64,000 nucleotides of DNA. Origin: Arthrobacter sp. H16F315. GTDB lineage: Bacteria; Actinomycetota; Actinomycetes; Actinomycetales; Micrococcaceae. Position 1 is the first letter of the stretch. Every line of letters begins with the position of its first letter. The position numbers and the translations under genes were made by a program. This document shows positions 18,674 to 26,621 of this stretch, piece after piece. The stretch covers positions 2,418,001-2,482,000 of the forward strand of contig NZ_JAMXSS010000002.1 in assembly GCF_024124825.1 (NCBI RefSeq). The letters are read 5' to 3'. The notes beneath the pieces were generated by a model, which ran no database searches, had not been told where the DNA came from, and worked only from the letters and a program-made list of their open reading frames with translations.

Positions 18674-21337
18674 GGCCGGGGCATCGTGGCGGTGGGCCCA
18701 GCGCCGGACCGCCTTTTCTGCTTCGACAATGATCAGCACTGTCGATCCGATGGCCGCGCAAAGGAGCCATTCCCCGGCGCTCAACGCAGTGAGCTCGAGC
18801 AGTCCGGCGGTGAGCGGCCAGCTCATGACGGCCCAGTGCAGGCCGAGTGCGGCCACGGAAGTAAAAAGGAGCGGCTTGTTGGCCAGCAGCCTGAGCTGGA
18901 AAAGCGACTTGTTCTCGGCCCGGGAACTGAAGACCTGGAAGAAACTGAGCATCACGAACACTGTCAGCGCCAGGGTCCTGGCATGGATTTCGGGGTAACC
19001 CGCATGCAGCTCCACGATGAAGCTCAAAAGCACTGCCAGCGCCATCCAGGCACCGGTGATTCCGGCCCGGAACCAGAGGGTGCGTGAAAGGATTCCGTCG
19101 GAGGGGGGCCGCGGAGGGCGGCTGAGTTCATCACCTTCCGCCGGTTCGAACGCCAGGGCAATGTCCTGGACCCCGTTGGTCACCACGTTCATCCACAGCA
19201 TCTGCACGGGAAGGAACAGCAGGGGAGTGCCGGCGAAGACGCTCAACGTCACAGCTACCAACGCTGCGGCCCCGGTGGAGAGCAGGAAATACGTGGTTTT
19301 GCGGATGGCGGCGAAAGTGACCCGGCCTTCTTCTACCGCGTGCACAATGGTGACGAAGTTGTCATCGGTCAAAACGACGTCGGCTGCTTCCCGGGCCACG
19401 TCCGTGCCGGATTGGCCCATCGCGACGCCAATCGTTGCGGCCCGGAGCGCCGGGGCGTCATTGACGCCGTCGCCGGTGACGGCCACCACGTTGCCGGCGT
19501 TCTGGAGGGCGTGGACGATCCTGAGTTTCTCCACCGGGGAGACCCGGGCCGCGACGGAAGTCTGTTGCAGGCGGGCGGCGAGCATGTGATCGTCCAGCTC
19601 CGCCATTTCGGAACCGGTCAGGGCAGGTTTGTCCGTCGAGAGCCCGAGCCGCCCGGCGATGGCCGTCGCGGTGACCGGGTGGTCGCCGGTGATCATCATG
19701 ACTTTGATTCCGGCCAGCCGGCACCGTGCGATCGCGTCAGCCACTCCGGCCCGGGGCGGGTCGGTCATTCCTTCCATGCCAAGGAACATAAGCCCGGACG
19801 GGGGCGGCAATACGGCAGGGATTTCCTCGCCGGCGGCCAGGCTGCGGGACCCGGTGGCGATAACGCGCAGGCCATCCCGGCCCATCTCCGCATTGGCCGC
19901 ATGGATCAATGCCTTGTCCAGCGGGTCCTCGCCGGCCCGGCCGGCCATTGTGCCGGCGGCGTCCATGACCGCTTCCGGGGACCCTTTGACGTACAGCGTC
20001 CGCCCGCCTTGGGCGTCGGCGTGGATTGTCTGCGAGTACCGCAGATGCGGTTCATAGGGCTGGTGGCGCAGGGCCTGGGCGGTACGGTCCTGTTCACTGA
20101 TGGCGCCCCGGGCCACGGCGGTTTTCGCCATGGCAGCATCAACGGCGTCGCCGGAGTACTCCAAGTCCTCGTCCTCGGAGGAGAGCGTTGCCTCGTTGGT
20201 CAAGGCACCGGCACGCAGAACAGCCCGGACCAGGGCCGTGTCCGCGCCGCCGTCGTGGTCTCCGGCCGAAATCTCCAAGGGGCCCGCAGTGGTCCAAAGC
20301 CTTTCCACCGTCAACCGGTTCTCGGTCAGGGTCCCTGTTTTGTCTGATCCGATGACTGTGGTGGAGCCCAGGGTCTCGACGGCGGGCAGGGTGCGGATGA
20401 TGGCATTGCGCTTCGCCATCCTTGACACGCCGAGGCTGAGGGCCACGGTGAGCACGATGGGAAGGGACTCCGGGATGGTGGCTACCGCCAGTCCCACGGA
20501 TATCCGGAACATGGTGGAGACGTCGTTTCCCAGCACCAGCCCGGCGATGAAGATGAAGACAAGTGCCGCAAGGATGATCAGGCCAATTCGTCGTTCCAGG
20601 TTCCGGGTGAGCAGCTGCAGCGGTGATTTGCCCGGTGGGCCCTGGACGAGGGCATTGATTTCACCCAGCGCAGTTCCGGCCCCGGTCGCAACAACAATTC
20701 CCTTGCCCCTCCCGCTGCCCACGAACGTGCCGCTGTAGGCAATATTTGCCCGATCCGCGTCGGAAACATCGGCCGGCAGCTGTTCGGTGCGTTTGGTGGC
20801 GGCGAAGGGCTCGCCGGTGAGCATAGACTCGTCCAGCTGCAGGCCGGTGGTTTCGAAGAGCCGGAGATCGGCCGGGACACGTTCACCGCTTTCGAGCAGC
20901 ACCACATCGCCGGGCACAATCTCAGGCCCGGCAACCACCTGTTCGGTGCCGTCCCGCAAGGCCCTGCATGAGGGCGTGGAGAGCGATTGCAACGCCCGGA
21001 CGTCAGCCTCAGCCTTGCGCTCCTGGACATACCCGAGGGCGGCATTGATACACAGGATGAGGAAAATCGCGCCGGAATCCACCCAGTGCTGCTGAATGAG
21101 GGTGACCACGGCGGCGGTCAACAGGATCCCAATCAGGGGGCTGACGAACTGCCGCACCAGCACCCGCCACCAGGGCGTGGCTGCTGCGACGGTCAGTTCG
21201 TTGGACCCGGCATCGCCCAGTCGACGGGACGCCTCCGCTGCGGTGAGTCCGGCGGGCCCGGACGTCAGCCTGGCAAAGACGGCTGCCGAGTCCAACGCAT
21301 GCCACGGCACGGGCTTCGCGTCCTTAGTCGGTGGCAC
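18668..21337 (-). CDS. Type II P-type cation ATPase (HAD family)
   Basis: 889 residues with full P-type architecture: an N-terminal cation ATPase domain (LTAAEASRRLGDAGSNEL), the actuator loop LDESMLTGEPFAATKR, a membrane helix with VATIPESLPIVLTVALSLGV, the phosphorylation motif SDKTGTLTEN near residue 330, the hinge MITGDHPVTA and VAVTGDGVNDAPALRAA, then six C-terminal helices. This is a Ca2+- or monovalent-cation-type II pump. The actuator reads TGEP instead of the usual TGES, with the key Glu retained. The start lies nine bases after the Gfo/Idh gene on the same strand, suggesting co-transcription. Confidence 0.92.
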   Translation of the reverse strand: MPPTKDAKPVPWHALDSAAVFARLTSGPAGLTAAEASRRLGDAGSNELTVAAATPWWRVLVRQFVSPLIGILLTAAVVTLIQQHWVDSGAIFLILCINAALGYVQERKAEADVRALQSLSTPSCRALRDGTEQVVAGPEIVPGDVVLLESGERVPADLRLFETTGLQLDESMLTGEPFAATKRTEQLPADVSDADRANIAYSGTFVGSGRGKGIVVATGAGTALGEINALVQGPPGKSPLQLLTRNLERRIGLIILAALVFIFIAGLVLGNDVSTMFRISVGLAVATIPESLPIVLTVALSLGVSRMAKRNAIIRTLPAVETLGSTTVIGSDKTGTLTENRLTVERLWTTAGPLEISAGDHDGGADTALVRAVLRAGALTNEATLSSEDEDLEYSGDAVDAAMAKTAVARGAISEQDRTAQALRHQPYEPHLRYSQTIHADAQGGRTLYVKGSPEAVMDAAGTMAGRAGEDPLDKALIHAANAEMGRDGLRVIATGSRSLAAGEEIPAVLPPPSGLMFLGMEGMTDPPRAGVADAIARCRLAGIKVMMITGDHPVTATAIAGRLGLSTDKPALTGSEMAELDDHMLAARLQQTSVAARVSPVEKLRIVHALQNAGNVVAVTGDGVNDAPALRAATIGVAMGQSGTDVAREAADVVLTDDNFVTIVHAVEEGRVTFAAIRKTTYFLLSTGAAALVAVTLSVFAGTPLLFLPVQMLWMNVVTNGVQDIALAFEPAEGDELSRPPRPPSDGILSRTLWFRAGITGAWMALAVLLSFIVELHAGYPEIHARTLALTVFVMLSFFQVFSSRAENKSLFQLRLLANKPLLFTSVAALGLHWAVMSWPLTAGLLELTALSAGEWLLCAAIGSTVLIIVEAEKAVRRWAHRHDAPAM

Positions 21338-21346
21338 TGGCGGCCG

Positions 21347-22393
21347 CTACCGCTCGTCGCTGGCGTAAGAAAGCCCGATCTGGCTCCGGACCGCGTCCAG
21401 GGCCAGCATGACCTGCACACTCTCGCGGGGTGAAAGGATATCGTTTGCCGTTGCGCCGGCGGCAATGAGCCGCTCGATTTCCCACGCCTGGTACTGCATG
21501 CCGCGGCCGGTGACCGGTTCGTCGAACCGCTCGACGACGGTGCCGCCGTCGTCGTACCGGGTGAAGCCGGTGGGGGTGTACCAGACCGGATCGATTTCGA
21601 TGCGGCCTTCGGTGCCGATGACGGCGGCCCGGTTGGGCCCCGCGGTGTCCAGCGCGCACTGCAGGACGGCCTGCTGGCCATCCGGATAGTCGAAGATCAT
21701 CGAGCTCTGGCGGTCGACGCCGGTAGCTGTCATGCTGGCGGCTCCCTGGATCCTGGTGGGGTTCCCGAACACATCGAAGGCGAAGGACACCGGGTAAATA
21801 CCCAGGTCAAGGAGGGCGCCACCGCCGAGGGCGGGATCGTTGAGCCGGTGCTCCGGGTTCTTGGGCAGGTTCTGGTTGTGGTCCGCAATCAGCGTCCGGA
21901 CGTCGCCGAGGGCCCCTGAACGGATCAACTCACGAATACGGACCATGTGCGGCAGATAGCGCGTCCACATGGCCTCAAGGGCAACCAGTCCGCTCGACTC
22001 GGCCAGGTCCATCACGGCCCGGGCCTGCCACGCATTCATGGCAAACGGCTTTTCGACCAGCACGTGCTTTCCGGCGTTGAGGGCCAGCAACGCGTGCTCG
22101 TAGTGAAAGGGGTGCGGCGAAGCAATGTACACAACATCGACGTCGGGGTCGTTTACCAGCGCTGCATAGCTGCCATGGGAAGACTGCAGCTGAAATCCAG
22201 CGGCAAACTCCCTGGCTCTCGCCGGCTCGCGGGATCCCACCGCCTGAACACTGAAACCGTGCCCGACCAGATCCGAAGTCTGCAGCCCCGCGATGAATCC
22301 GGTGCCCAGGATTCCCCACCGGACAGGTTTGCCCGAGCCGCCCGGGGAGCCGCCGGAACCTTCAGCGGAGCGGGTTGCGGCGGTGTCTGACAT
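21347..22393 (-). CDS. Gfo/Idh/MocA family NAD(P)-dependent oxidoreductase
   Basis: 348 residues. The Rossmann fingerprint WGILGTGFIAG is near residue 27, followed by VYIASPHPFHYEHALLALNA and the catalytic EKPFAMN motif (Lys of EKP) near 115; the C-terminal domain has EAMWTRYLPHM and GGGALLDLGIYPV. It resembles dehydrogenases acting on sugars or inositols, including 1,5-anhydro-fructose reductase-like and dihydrodiol dehydrogenase-like members. The ATG at 22393 is chosen because GAGGGG precedes it; the open frame reaches 22423. Confidence 0.88.
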   Translation of the reverse strand: MSDTAATRSAEGSGGSPGGSGKPVRWGILGTGFIAGLQTSDLVGHGFSVQAVGSREPARAREFAAGFQLQSSHGSYAALVNDPDVDVVYIASPHPFHYEHALLALNAGKHVLVEKPFAMNAWQARAVMDLAESSGLVALEAMWTRYLPHMVRIRELIRSGALGDVRTLIADHNQNLPKNPEHRLNDPALGGGALLDLGIYPVSFAFDVFGNPTRIQGAASMTATGVDRQSSMIFDYPDGQQAVLQCALDTAGPNRAAVIGTEGRIEIDPVWYTPTGFTRYDDGGTVVERFDEPVTGRGMQYQAWEIERLIAAGATANDILSPRESVQVMLALDAVRSQIGLSYASDER

Positions 22394-22559
22394 GGCGGTG
22401 GATCCCCTCGGGCAGGCGGTCAAGAGGGCGTCGGGTGCGAAGTGGAGCGAAGCTACGCCGTCTGCTTATGCTAGCCCAGAGCGGTCCCCGGAGCGCTGCG
22501 AAGACGGGCCGGAAAGCCTTCCACCAGTTGGTGAAGAAGCTTCCCGGCCCGCCGTCGGA

Positions 22560-22676
22560 TTACTTGCAGGTGCAGCGCTGTTCTGCGGCGACGTCGGCCA
22601 TAACGGAATCGACATGCTCGCCGCAACCGGCCCAGGTGATCTTGCCACAGCTGTTGCAACGGACGGGACTACACAT
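22560..22676 (-). CDS. Small 38-residue zinc-ribbon-like protein
   Basis: A very short gene in the gap downstream of trxA. It starts at ATG 22676 behind an AAGGAGA ribosome binding site seven bases away and encodes 38 residues, beginning MCSPVRCNSCGKITWAGCGE and ending EQRCTCK. Six cysteines and a His lie in C..C and C..H arrangements that could bind zinc. Similar tiny CP.CGK.TW.GCG.H proteins occur widely and have no assigned function. It follows trxA by 72 bases on the same strand and probably shares its transcript. Confidence 0.8.
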   Translation of the reverse strand: MCSPVRCNSCGKITWAGCGEHVDSVMADVAAEQRCTCK

Positions 22677-22748
22677 TGGTTTTCTCCTTGGTTGTGGTGG
22701 TGAAGCTGATTCGGCTGGGAGCCCTGTCTTGAGGGCGCTAGTGAGTGG

Positions 22749-23114
22749 TCAGGACGCGGCTGCGGTGGACATCTTGCTGCGGACGTCCTCCATGTCGAGC
22801 CCCTTCACGGCGGTGATGAGCTCCTCAAGGCCGGCGGCGTTCATGGCGCCGGGCTGGGAGAAGACCAGGATGCCCTCGCGGAACACCATCAGGGTGGGGA
22901 TGGAGGTGATGTTGGCGGCCGCGGAGAGGCCTTGTTCGGCTTCGGTGTCGACTTTGGCGAACACGACGTCGGCGTGCACCTCCGAAGCCTTGCTGAAGGT
23001 GGGCGCAAACATCCGGCACGGGCCGCACCATGATGCCCAGAAGTCCACCAGCACAATGTCGTTGCCGGAAATGGTGTCGTTGAAGGTCTTTTCGGAGATG
23101 TCGAGGGTTGCCAT
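22749..23114 (-). CDS. trxA: Thioredoxin
   Basis: 121 residues, typical thioredoxin length. The redox motif WASWCGPCRMFAP is near residue 30, the VFAKVDTEAE strand follows, and the cis-proline loop SIPTLMVF is present. It reduces protein disulfides, and could reduce persulfides, in the cytoplasm. It diverges from the rhodanese-CstR operon. A perfect CsoR/CstR-type palindrome at 23125-23142 lies only ten bases upstream of the start codon, so this copy is probably induced by sulfane sulfur or metal. It is the first gene of a pair with the small zinc-ribbon-like gene. Confidence 0.95.
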   Translation of the reverse strand: MATLDISEKTFNDTISGNDIVLVDFWASWCGPCRMFAPTFSKASEVHADVVFAKVDTEAEQGLSAAANITSIPTLMVFREGILVFSQPGAMNAAGLEELITAVKGLDMEDVRSKMSTAAAS

Positions 23115-23124
23115 GCCTCAACTG

Positions 23125-23142
23125 TATACCCCCGGGGGTATA
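23125..23142 (-). promoter_or_regulatory. CsoR/CstR-type operator of trxA
   Basis: A perfect 18-bp palindrome, TATACCCCCGGGGGTATA, the form expected for DUF156 (CsoR/CstR) repressors. On the minus strand TTGCGG (23150-23145) lies 17 bases before TACAGT (23127-23122), a possible promoter whose spacer is occupied by the palindrome. Transcription would then start at or next to the ATG, giving a nearly leaderless mRNA (inference). Confidence 0.75.
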
Positions 23143-23196
23143 ACCGCAACCGCTCCTTTGTTGGGTTCCGGATATTGTCCGCTCGGGAGGCTGCGC

Positions 23197-23226
23197 TTGC
23201 CTATATACCCCCAGGGGTATCACAAT
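23197..23226 (+). promoter_or_regulatory. Promoter and CstR-type operator before the rhodanese-cstR pair
   Basis: The palindrome-like ATACCCCCAGGGGTAT lies at 23205-23220, 57 bases before the first rhodanese start. A TTGCCT hexamer at 23197 and CACAAT at 23221 could be the minus 35 and minus 10 elements with an 18-base spacer. Binding of the repressor would block polymerase. Confidence 0.7.
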
Positions 23227-23277
23227 GGAAGAATTAGGCACGTGCCCGGAGCTCCGGGAGGCCGGAAGGAACGCAGT

Positions 23278-23607
23278 ATGAAAAGCATTTCTGTTAATGA
23301 TCTGGCAGCGCTCGCACCCGAGGTCCCCATTATCGATGTCCGGGAGGCTGAGGAGTATAACGAGGCCAATGTTCCGGGCACCAGGAACCTGCCGCTGTCG
23401 CGGCTGAGCCACTCCTTGGGCGACATTCCGATCGGGCGTGCGGTCTACGTTATGTGCGCCTCCGGCGGGCGCAGTGTGCGGGCCACAGCGCACCTGGTGG
23501 AGCAGGGCTACGACGCGGTAAACGTCCTGGGAGGCATTACTGAGTGGTACCGCAATGGTCACCCCGTCTCATATGGCCCTGTGCTATATCGCCGCGGAAG
23601 TGATTGA
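23278..23607 (+). CDS. Single-domain rhodanese sulfurtransferase
   Basis: 109 residues. It has PIIDVREAEEYNEANVPG near the N-terminus and the active-site loop MCASGGRS with the catalytic Cys near residue 60, then GITEWYRNGHPV. It would carry sulfane sulfur as a cysteine persulfide. The gene starts the operon with the CstR-like repressor two bases downstream and lies behind its own CstR-type box. The open frame runs far upstream, but ATG 23278 has a GGAAGGAA ribosome binding site. Confidence 0.9.
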   Translation: MKSISVNDLAALAPEVPIIDVREAEEYNEANVPGTRNLPLSRLSHSLGDIPIGRAVYVMCASGGRSVRATAHLVEQGYDAVNVLGGITEWYRNGHPVSYGPVLYRRGSD

Positions 23608-23609
23608 GC

Positions 23610-23936
23610 ATGTCCTCGGTAGCCAGTGTTCCGGCGCCAACCCCGGGCAATAATGCCGGCCGGCGCCGGACTGTCAACCGGCTCAAGCGGGCCCACGGGC
23701 AGCTCGCAGCCCTGATTGCCGCCGTCGAGTCCGGGCCCGATTGCGGGAGTGTAGTCACCCAGCTCTCGGCTGTCCGCGGCGCCTTGGACAAGGCGGGTTT
23801 CGAGCTCATTTCGGCAGCGATGGGCGAGTGTCTCGCCGGGGCGCCGCCTGAACCTGAGGCAACAACTCCCGACGGCGCGGCGGGCCAGCAACTCACACTT
23901 GAGGAAATACGAGGATTGTTCCTGCGCCTGGCCTGA
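23610..23936 (+). CDS. cstR: CsoR/RcnR/CstR family repressor, CstR-like
   Basis: 108 residues, DUF156 fold. The DNA-binding helix has VNRLKRAHGQLAALI. The sensing cysteines are Cys45 (GPDCGSVV) and Cys74 (AMGECL), 29 residues apart as in CsoR and CstR. The histidine that completes the Cu(I) site of CsoR would be at position 70 but is Ala, which points to persulfide sensing (CstR) rather than copper sensing. The neighbours (three rhodaneses, TauE, thioredoxin) agree. It likely binds the three palindromes at 23125, 23205 and 24007 and so controls itself. Confidence 0.85.
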   Translation: MSSVASVPAPTPGNNAGRRRTVNRLKRAHGQLAALIAAVESGPDCGSVVTQLSAVRGALDKAGFELISAAMGECLAGAPPEPEATTPDGAAGQQLTLEEIRGLFLRLA

Positions 23937-23997
23937 GGTGCCGGTGCCTCCCGGGGCGTCGATGCCGAGGGGATCGGCCCGGACCCGGGCCTGAAAT

Positions 23998-24026
23998 TTG
24001 AAACCACATACCCCGAGGGGTATGTT
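23998..24026 (+). promoter_or_regulatory. Promoter with CstR-type operator before second rhodanese
   Basis: TTGAAA at 23998 and TATGTT at 24021 are separated by 17 bases, a good sigma-A-like pair. The palindrome CATACCCCGAGGGGTATG (24007-24024) occupies the spacer. Its distance to the rhodanese start codon, 57 bases, is identical to that of the operator upstream of the first rhodanese. Confidence 0.78.
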
Positions 24027-24081
24027 GTATAGGGCCGGATTCGCCACGTAGCCATACCAGCATCCCGAAAGGTGCAACCCC

Positions 24082-24384
24082 ATGGACATGACCTCCCAGC
24101 AGCTTAGCGACCACCTCCAGAAGGACAGCGACATCCAGATTGTGGATGTTCGCGAGGCCGATGAAGTTGCATCCGGCATGATCGCCGGAGCCAAGCACAT
24201 CCCACTGGGTGAATTGCCGGCCCGGCTGGGGGAGTTGGACAAATCCCGCCGTGTGGTTGCCGTCTGCCGCAGTGGCCGGCGTAGCGAAGCCGCCGCCGAG
24301 CAGTTGGCAGCGGCCGGCTTTACTTCCTTCACGATGACCGGCGGGATGCTGGACTGGACCGCGGCCGGACTCCCCACAGGCTGA
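24082..24384 (+). CDS. Single-domain rhodanese sulfurtransferase
   Basis: 100 residues with VDVREADEVASGMIAGAKHI and the active loop AVCRSGRRSEAA (catalytic Cys near residue 60); the terminal GGMLDWTAAGLP is the usual rhodanese end. The CRSGRRS loop differs from CASGGRS of the first copy, so the two probably have different sulfur partners. It has its own promoter with a CstR-type box and is followed by the membrane rhodanese about 100 bases on. Confidence 0.9.
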   Translation: MDMTSQQLSDHLQKDSDIQIVDVREADEVASGMIAGAKHIPLGELPARLGELDKSRRVVAVCRSGRRSEAAAEQLAAAGFTSFTMTGGMLDWTAAGLPTG

Positions 24385-24490
24385 CCCCTTACGGGTGTGC
24401 CGGGGCATCGTTCCCAGTTTTGAGCTGCCAGGCCACCCTCCGCTTCCGCGCCCAACCGCCGGAACCGCCCAAGCCAGACCGAAAGAGATT

Positions 24491-25099
24491 ATGACTATCG
24501 CACCCAATACCGCCTCAGCCCGCCCCGCGCCGCAGACCATTGACGCGTCCACCCTGAAGGACTGGGAGGACAACCACGATGACCTGATGGTGATCGATGT
24601 TCGCAGCGGCGCCGAGTTTGATTCCTTGCATATCAAGGGCTCTTACCATGTTCCGCTGCCCATGCTCAGTGAACATACTGAGGAGTTTGCCGCCAAGATG
24701 GGCACCCGCGTGGTCCTGGTGTGCCAGTCCGGAAGCCGGGCCGAACAGGCCCGGAAGTACCTCGACGCCGTGGGCCTGGGCAGCGCCAGCGTGCTGGCCG
24801 GCGGGGTTCCTGCCTTCGCTGCCGCCGGCGGCAACGTAGTCAAGGGCAAAAGCACCTGGGCCATGGAACGCCAGGTCCGGATGACAGCCGGATCCCTGGT
24901 CTTGGCCAGTGTGGTGGGCAGCAGGTTCCTCTCGCCGAAACTGGGCCTGCTCGCCGGCGGCATTGGCGCCGGGCTGACGTTCTCGGCTGCGACCAACAGC
25001 TGCGCCATGGGCCAGATGCTTTCCAAGATGCCCTGGAACCGTTCGGTCAATGAGCCCACCGCACACCAGGCGCTGCAGAACCTGGGCATCAAGGCGTGA
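24491..25099 (+). CDS. Rhodanese fused to DUF2892 membrane domain (YgaP-like)
   Basis: 202 residues. Residues about 20-125 are a rhodanese domain with VIDVRSGAEFDSLHIKG and active loop CQSGSRAEQAR; residues about 135-180 form the DUF2892 segment, with two hydrophobic stretches (TAGSLVLASVVGSRF, KLGLLAGGIGAGLTF) and then SCAMGQMLSKMPWN. YgaP-type proteins handle sulfane sulfur at the inner membrane. It overlaps the TauE/SafE gene by four bases, coupling sulfur transfer to export. No CstR box lies directly upstream, so it is probably read through from the promoter at 24000. Confidence 0.9.
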   Translation: MTIAPNTASARPAPQTIDASTLKDWEDNHDDLMVIDVRSGAEFDSLHIKGSYHVPLPMLSEHTEEFAAKMGTRVVLVCQSGSRAEQARKYLDAVGLGSASVLAGGVPAFAAAGGNVVKGKSTWAMERQVRMTAGSLVLASVVGSRFLSPKLGLLAGGIGAGLTFSAATNSCAMGQMLSKMPWNRSVNEPTAHQALQNLGIKA

Positions 25100-25860
25100 T
25101 CATCACCGCGGCGGCGTTCGGACTGATCGTCGGCGGCCTGCTGGGCCTGGTTGGCGGCGGCGGGTCCATCCTGGCCGTCCCCGCCCTCGTCTACGGGGTG
25201 GGGCTGCCGCTGAGTGCGGCAATCCCGACGTCGCTGGTTGTGGTCGGAGCATCCTCCGCCGTCGCGGTGTTGCCCCGGCTGCGGGGCGGTGTGAACTGGC
25301 GGCTGGCTCTTATCATCGGCGCAGCCGGCACGGCTACCGCGTATCTTGGTGCTTTCGTGAACCGGCTCCTCGACCCGAAGGTTTTGCTGCTCGCCTTCGC
25401 CGCCATTATGGTCCTCGCCGGGATCCGGATGATGCTTCCGTCCAAAGCGTCCGGCGGTTCCTGCGCCTTGCCCGGCGGAGGCGTCAACTGGCGCAGCTGC
25501 CTGCCCAAGGCAATCGCCACCGGTGCCGTCGTGGGGTTCCTGACCGGTCTCCTCGGCGTGGGGGGCGGCTTCCTGATCGTCCCCGCCCTGACCCTTGTCC
25601 TGGGCCTGCCGATGGCTGTGACCGTTGGCACCTCACTGGTGATCATCGTGATCAACTCGGTGGCCGGCTTTGCTGCACACCTCGGGGACCTGCAGATCGA
25701 CTGGGCCGTGACGTCCGCCTTCGCCGGCGCGGCCATGGTCACGTCCCTTCTTGCCGGCAGGCTCGGGACCAGGATCCCGGACAAAGTCCTGAAGCGCAGT
25801 TTCGGCGTCCTGGTTCTGCTGGTCGCAAGCTACGTGACGGTGCAGGCGCTGCTCTCCTGA
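25096..25860 (+). CDS. TauE/SafE family sulfite/sulfonate exporter
   Basis: 254 residues, eight hydrophobic helices, with the two family motifs GGLLGLVGGGGSILAVPALVY at the start and VVGFLTGLLGVGGGFLIVPA mid-protein. Such proteins export sulfite, thiosulfate or organosulfonates. The GTG start overlaps the YgaP-like stop (GTGA). It ends the sulfur operon. In CstR regulons this exporter removes sulfite or related products of persulfide oxidation; no persulfide dioxygenase was found at this locus. Confidence 0.9.
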   Translation: MIITAAAFGLIVGGLLGLVGGGGSILAVPALVYGVGLPLSAAIPTSLVVVGASSAVAVLPRLRGGVNWRLALIIGAAGTATAYLGAFVNRLLDPKVLLLAFAAIMVLAGIRMMLPSKASGGSCALPGGGVNWRSCLPKAIATGAVVGFLTGLLGVGGGFLIVPALTLVLGLPMAVTVGTSLVIIVINSVAGFAAHLGDLQIDWAVTSAFAGAAMVTSLLAGRLGTRIPDKVLKRSFGVLVLLVASYVTVQALLS

Positions 25861-25875
25861 ATACGGTCGCACGGC

Positions 25876-25917
25876 GGCGGTGTGCTGAAGGCGGTGTGCT
25901 GAAGCCGGTGGGCTGAA
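25876..25917. repeat. Three 14-bp tandem repeats
   Basis: The unit GGCGGTGTGCTGAA is repeated exactly once and then as a diverged third copy (GCCGGTGGGCTGAA). It lies just after the TauE stop codon. Function unknown; simple slippage is likely. Confidence 0.7.
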
Positions 25918-26031
25918 GGCGGGACGCGGGATCGAAGATCAAGCTGGACATAGGATCGATTCGGCCCTATCCGGGGGAGTGGTCTCCGTGCAAGCATGGG
26001 GCGGAGCGACGCTACTCGATGAGGGGACTCG

Positions 26032-26544
26032 ATGAAATCCAACGAACTGTTGCTGGACGCCTTCGGCCGGCTCCGTGAAACCGTGGCAGACACCCTTGAC
26101 GGGAGTGACGGTACGGCCCTCCTCCGTCGGCCAGCGGGCACCGGAAACTCGATGGCTTGGCTGATCTGGCATCTCAGCCGGGTGGAGGACGCGCAACTCG
26201 CCGCTGCAGCAGGACTGGAACAGGTCTGGATTGCGGAGGGGTTTGCGGATCGTTTTGATCTGCCCCTGGCTGCCAAAGACACCGGATACCGCCATACTTC
26301 GGACCAGGTCGACGCGGTGAAAGCCTCCCCGGAGCTCCTGGCGGAATACTATGACGCGGTTCACCGGCAGACCGTGCAGTTCCTGGAATCCCTCGGCGAC
26401 AAGGACTTCGACCGCATTGTCGATACCCGCTGGGACCCGCCCGTCACCCTTGGGGCGCGGCTGGTCAGCACCCTTGCCGATTGCCTCCAGCACGTGGGTC
26501 AGGCAGCTTTTGCGAAGGGGCTGAAACCCGCCGTCGACGTCTAG
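26032..26544 (+). CDS. DinB-like / mycothiol-dependent enzyme (DUF664)
   Basis: 170 residues, all-helical DinB fold. It has SMAWLIWHLSRVEDAQLA with the first metal-binding His, a second site near HTSDQVDAV, and a last helix TLADCLQHVGQAAFAKG containing the third His. This three-His arrangement is shared by DinB proteins and mycothiol S-transferases, which conjugate mycothiol to electrophiles. The substrate is not evident. It starts at ATG 26032 after a GAGGGGA site and is monocistronic. Confidence 0.78.
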   Translation: MKSNELLLDAFGRLRETVADTLDGSDGTALLRRPAGTGNSMAWLIWHLSRVEDAQLAAAAGLEQVWIAEGFADRFDLPLAAKDTGYRHTSDQVDAVKASPELLAEYYDAVHRQTVQFLESLGDKDFDRIVDTRWDPPVTLGARLVSTLADCLQHVGQAAFAKGLKPAVDV

Positions 26545-26621
26545 GCCGCTGGCACCGGTTTTCGCTCCCGCCACGACCGACTCGCCCACCTCGCCCACTG
26601 AATCTAGAGAATGGAAAAGAC

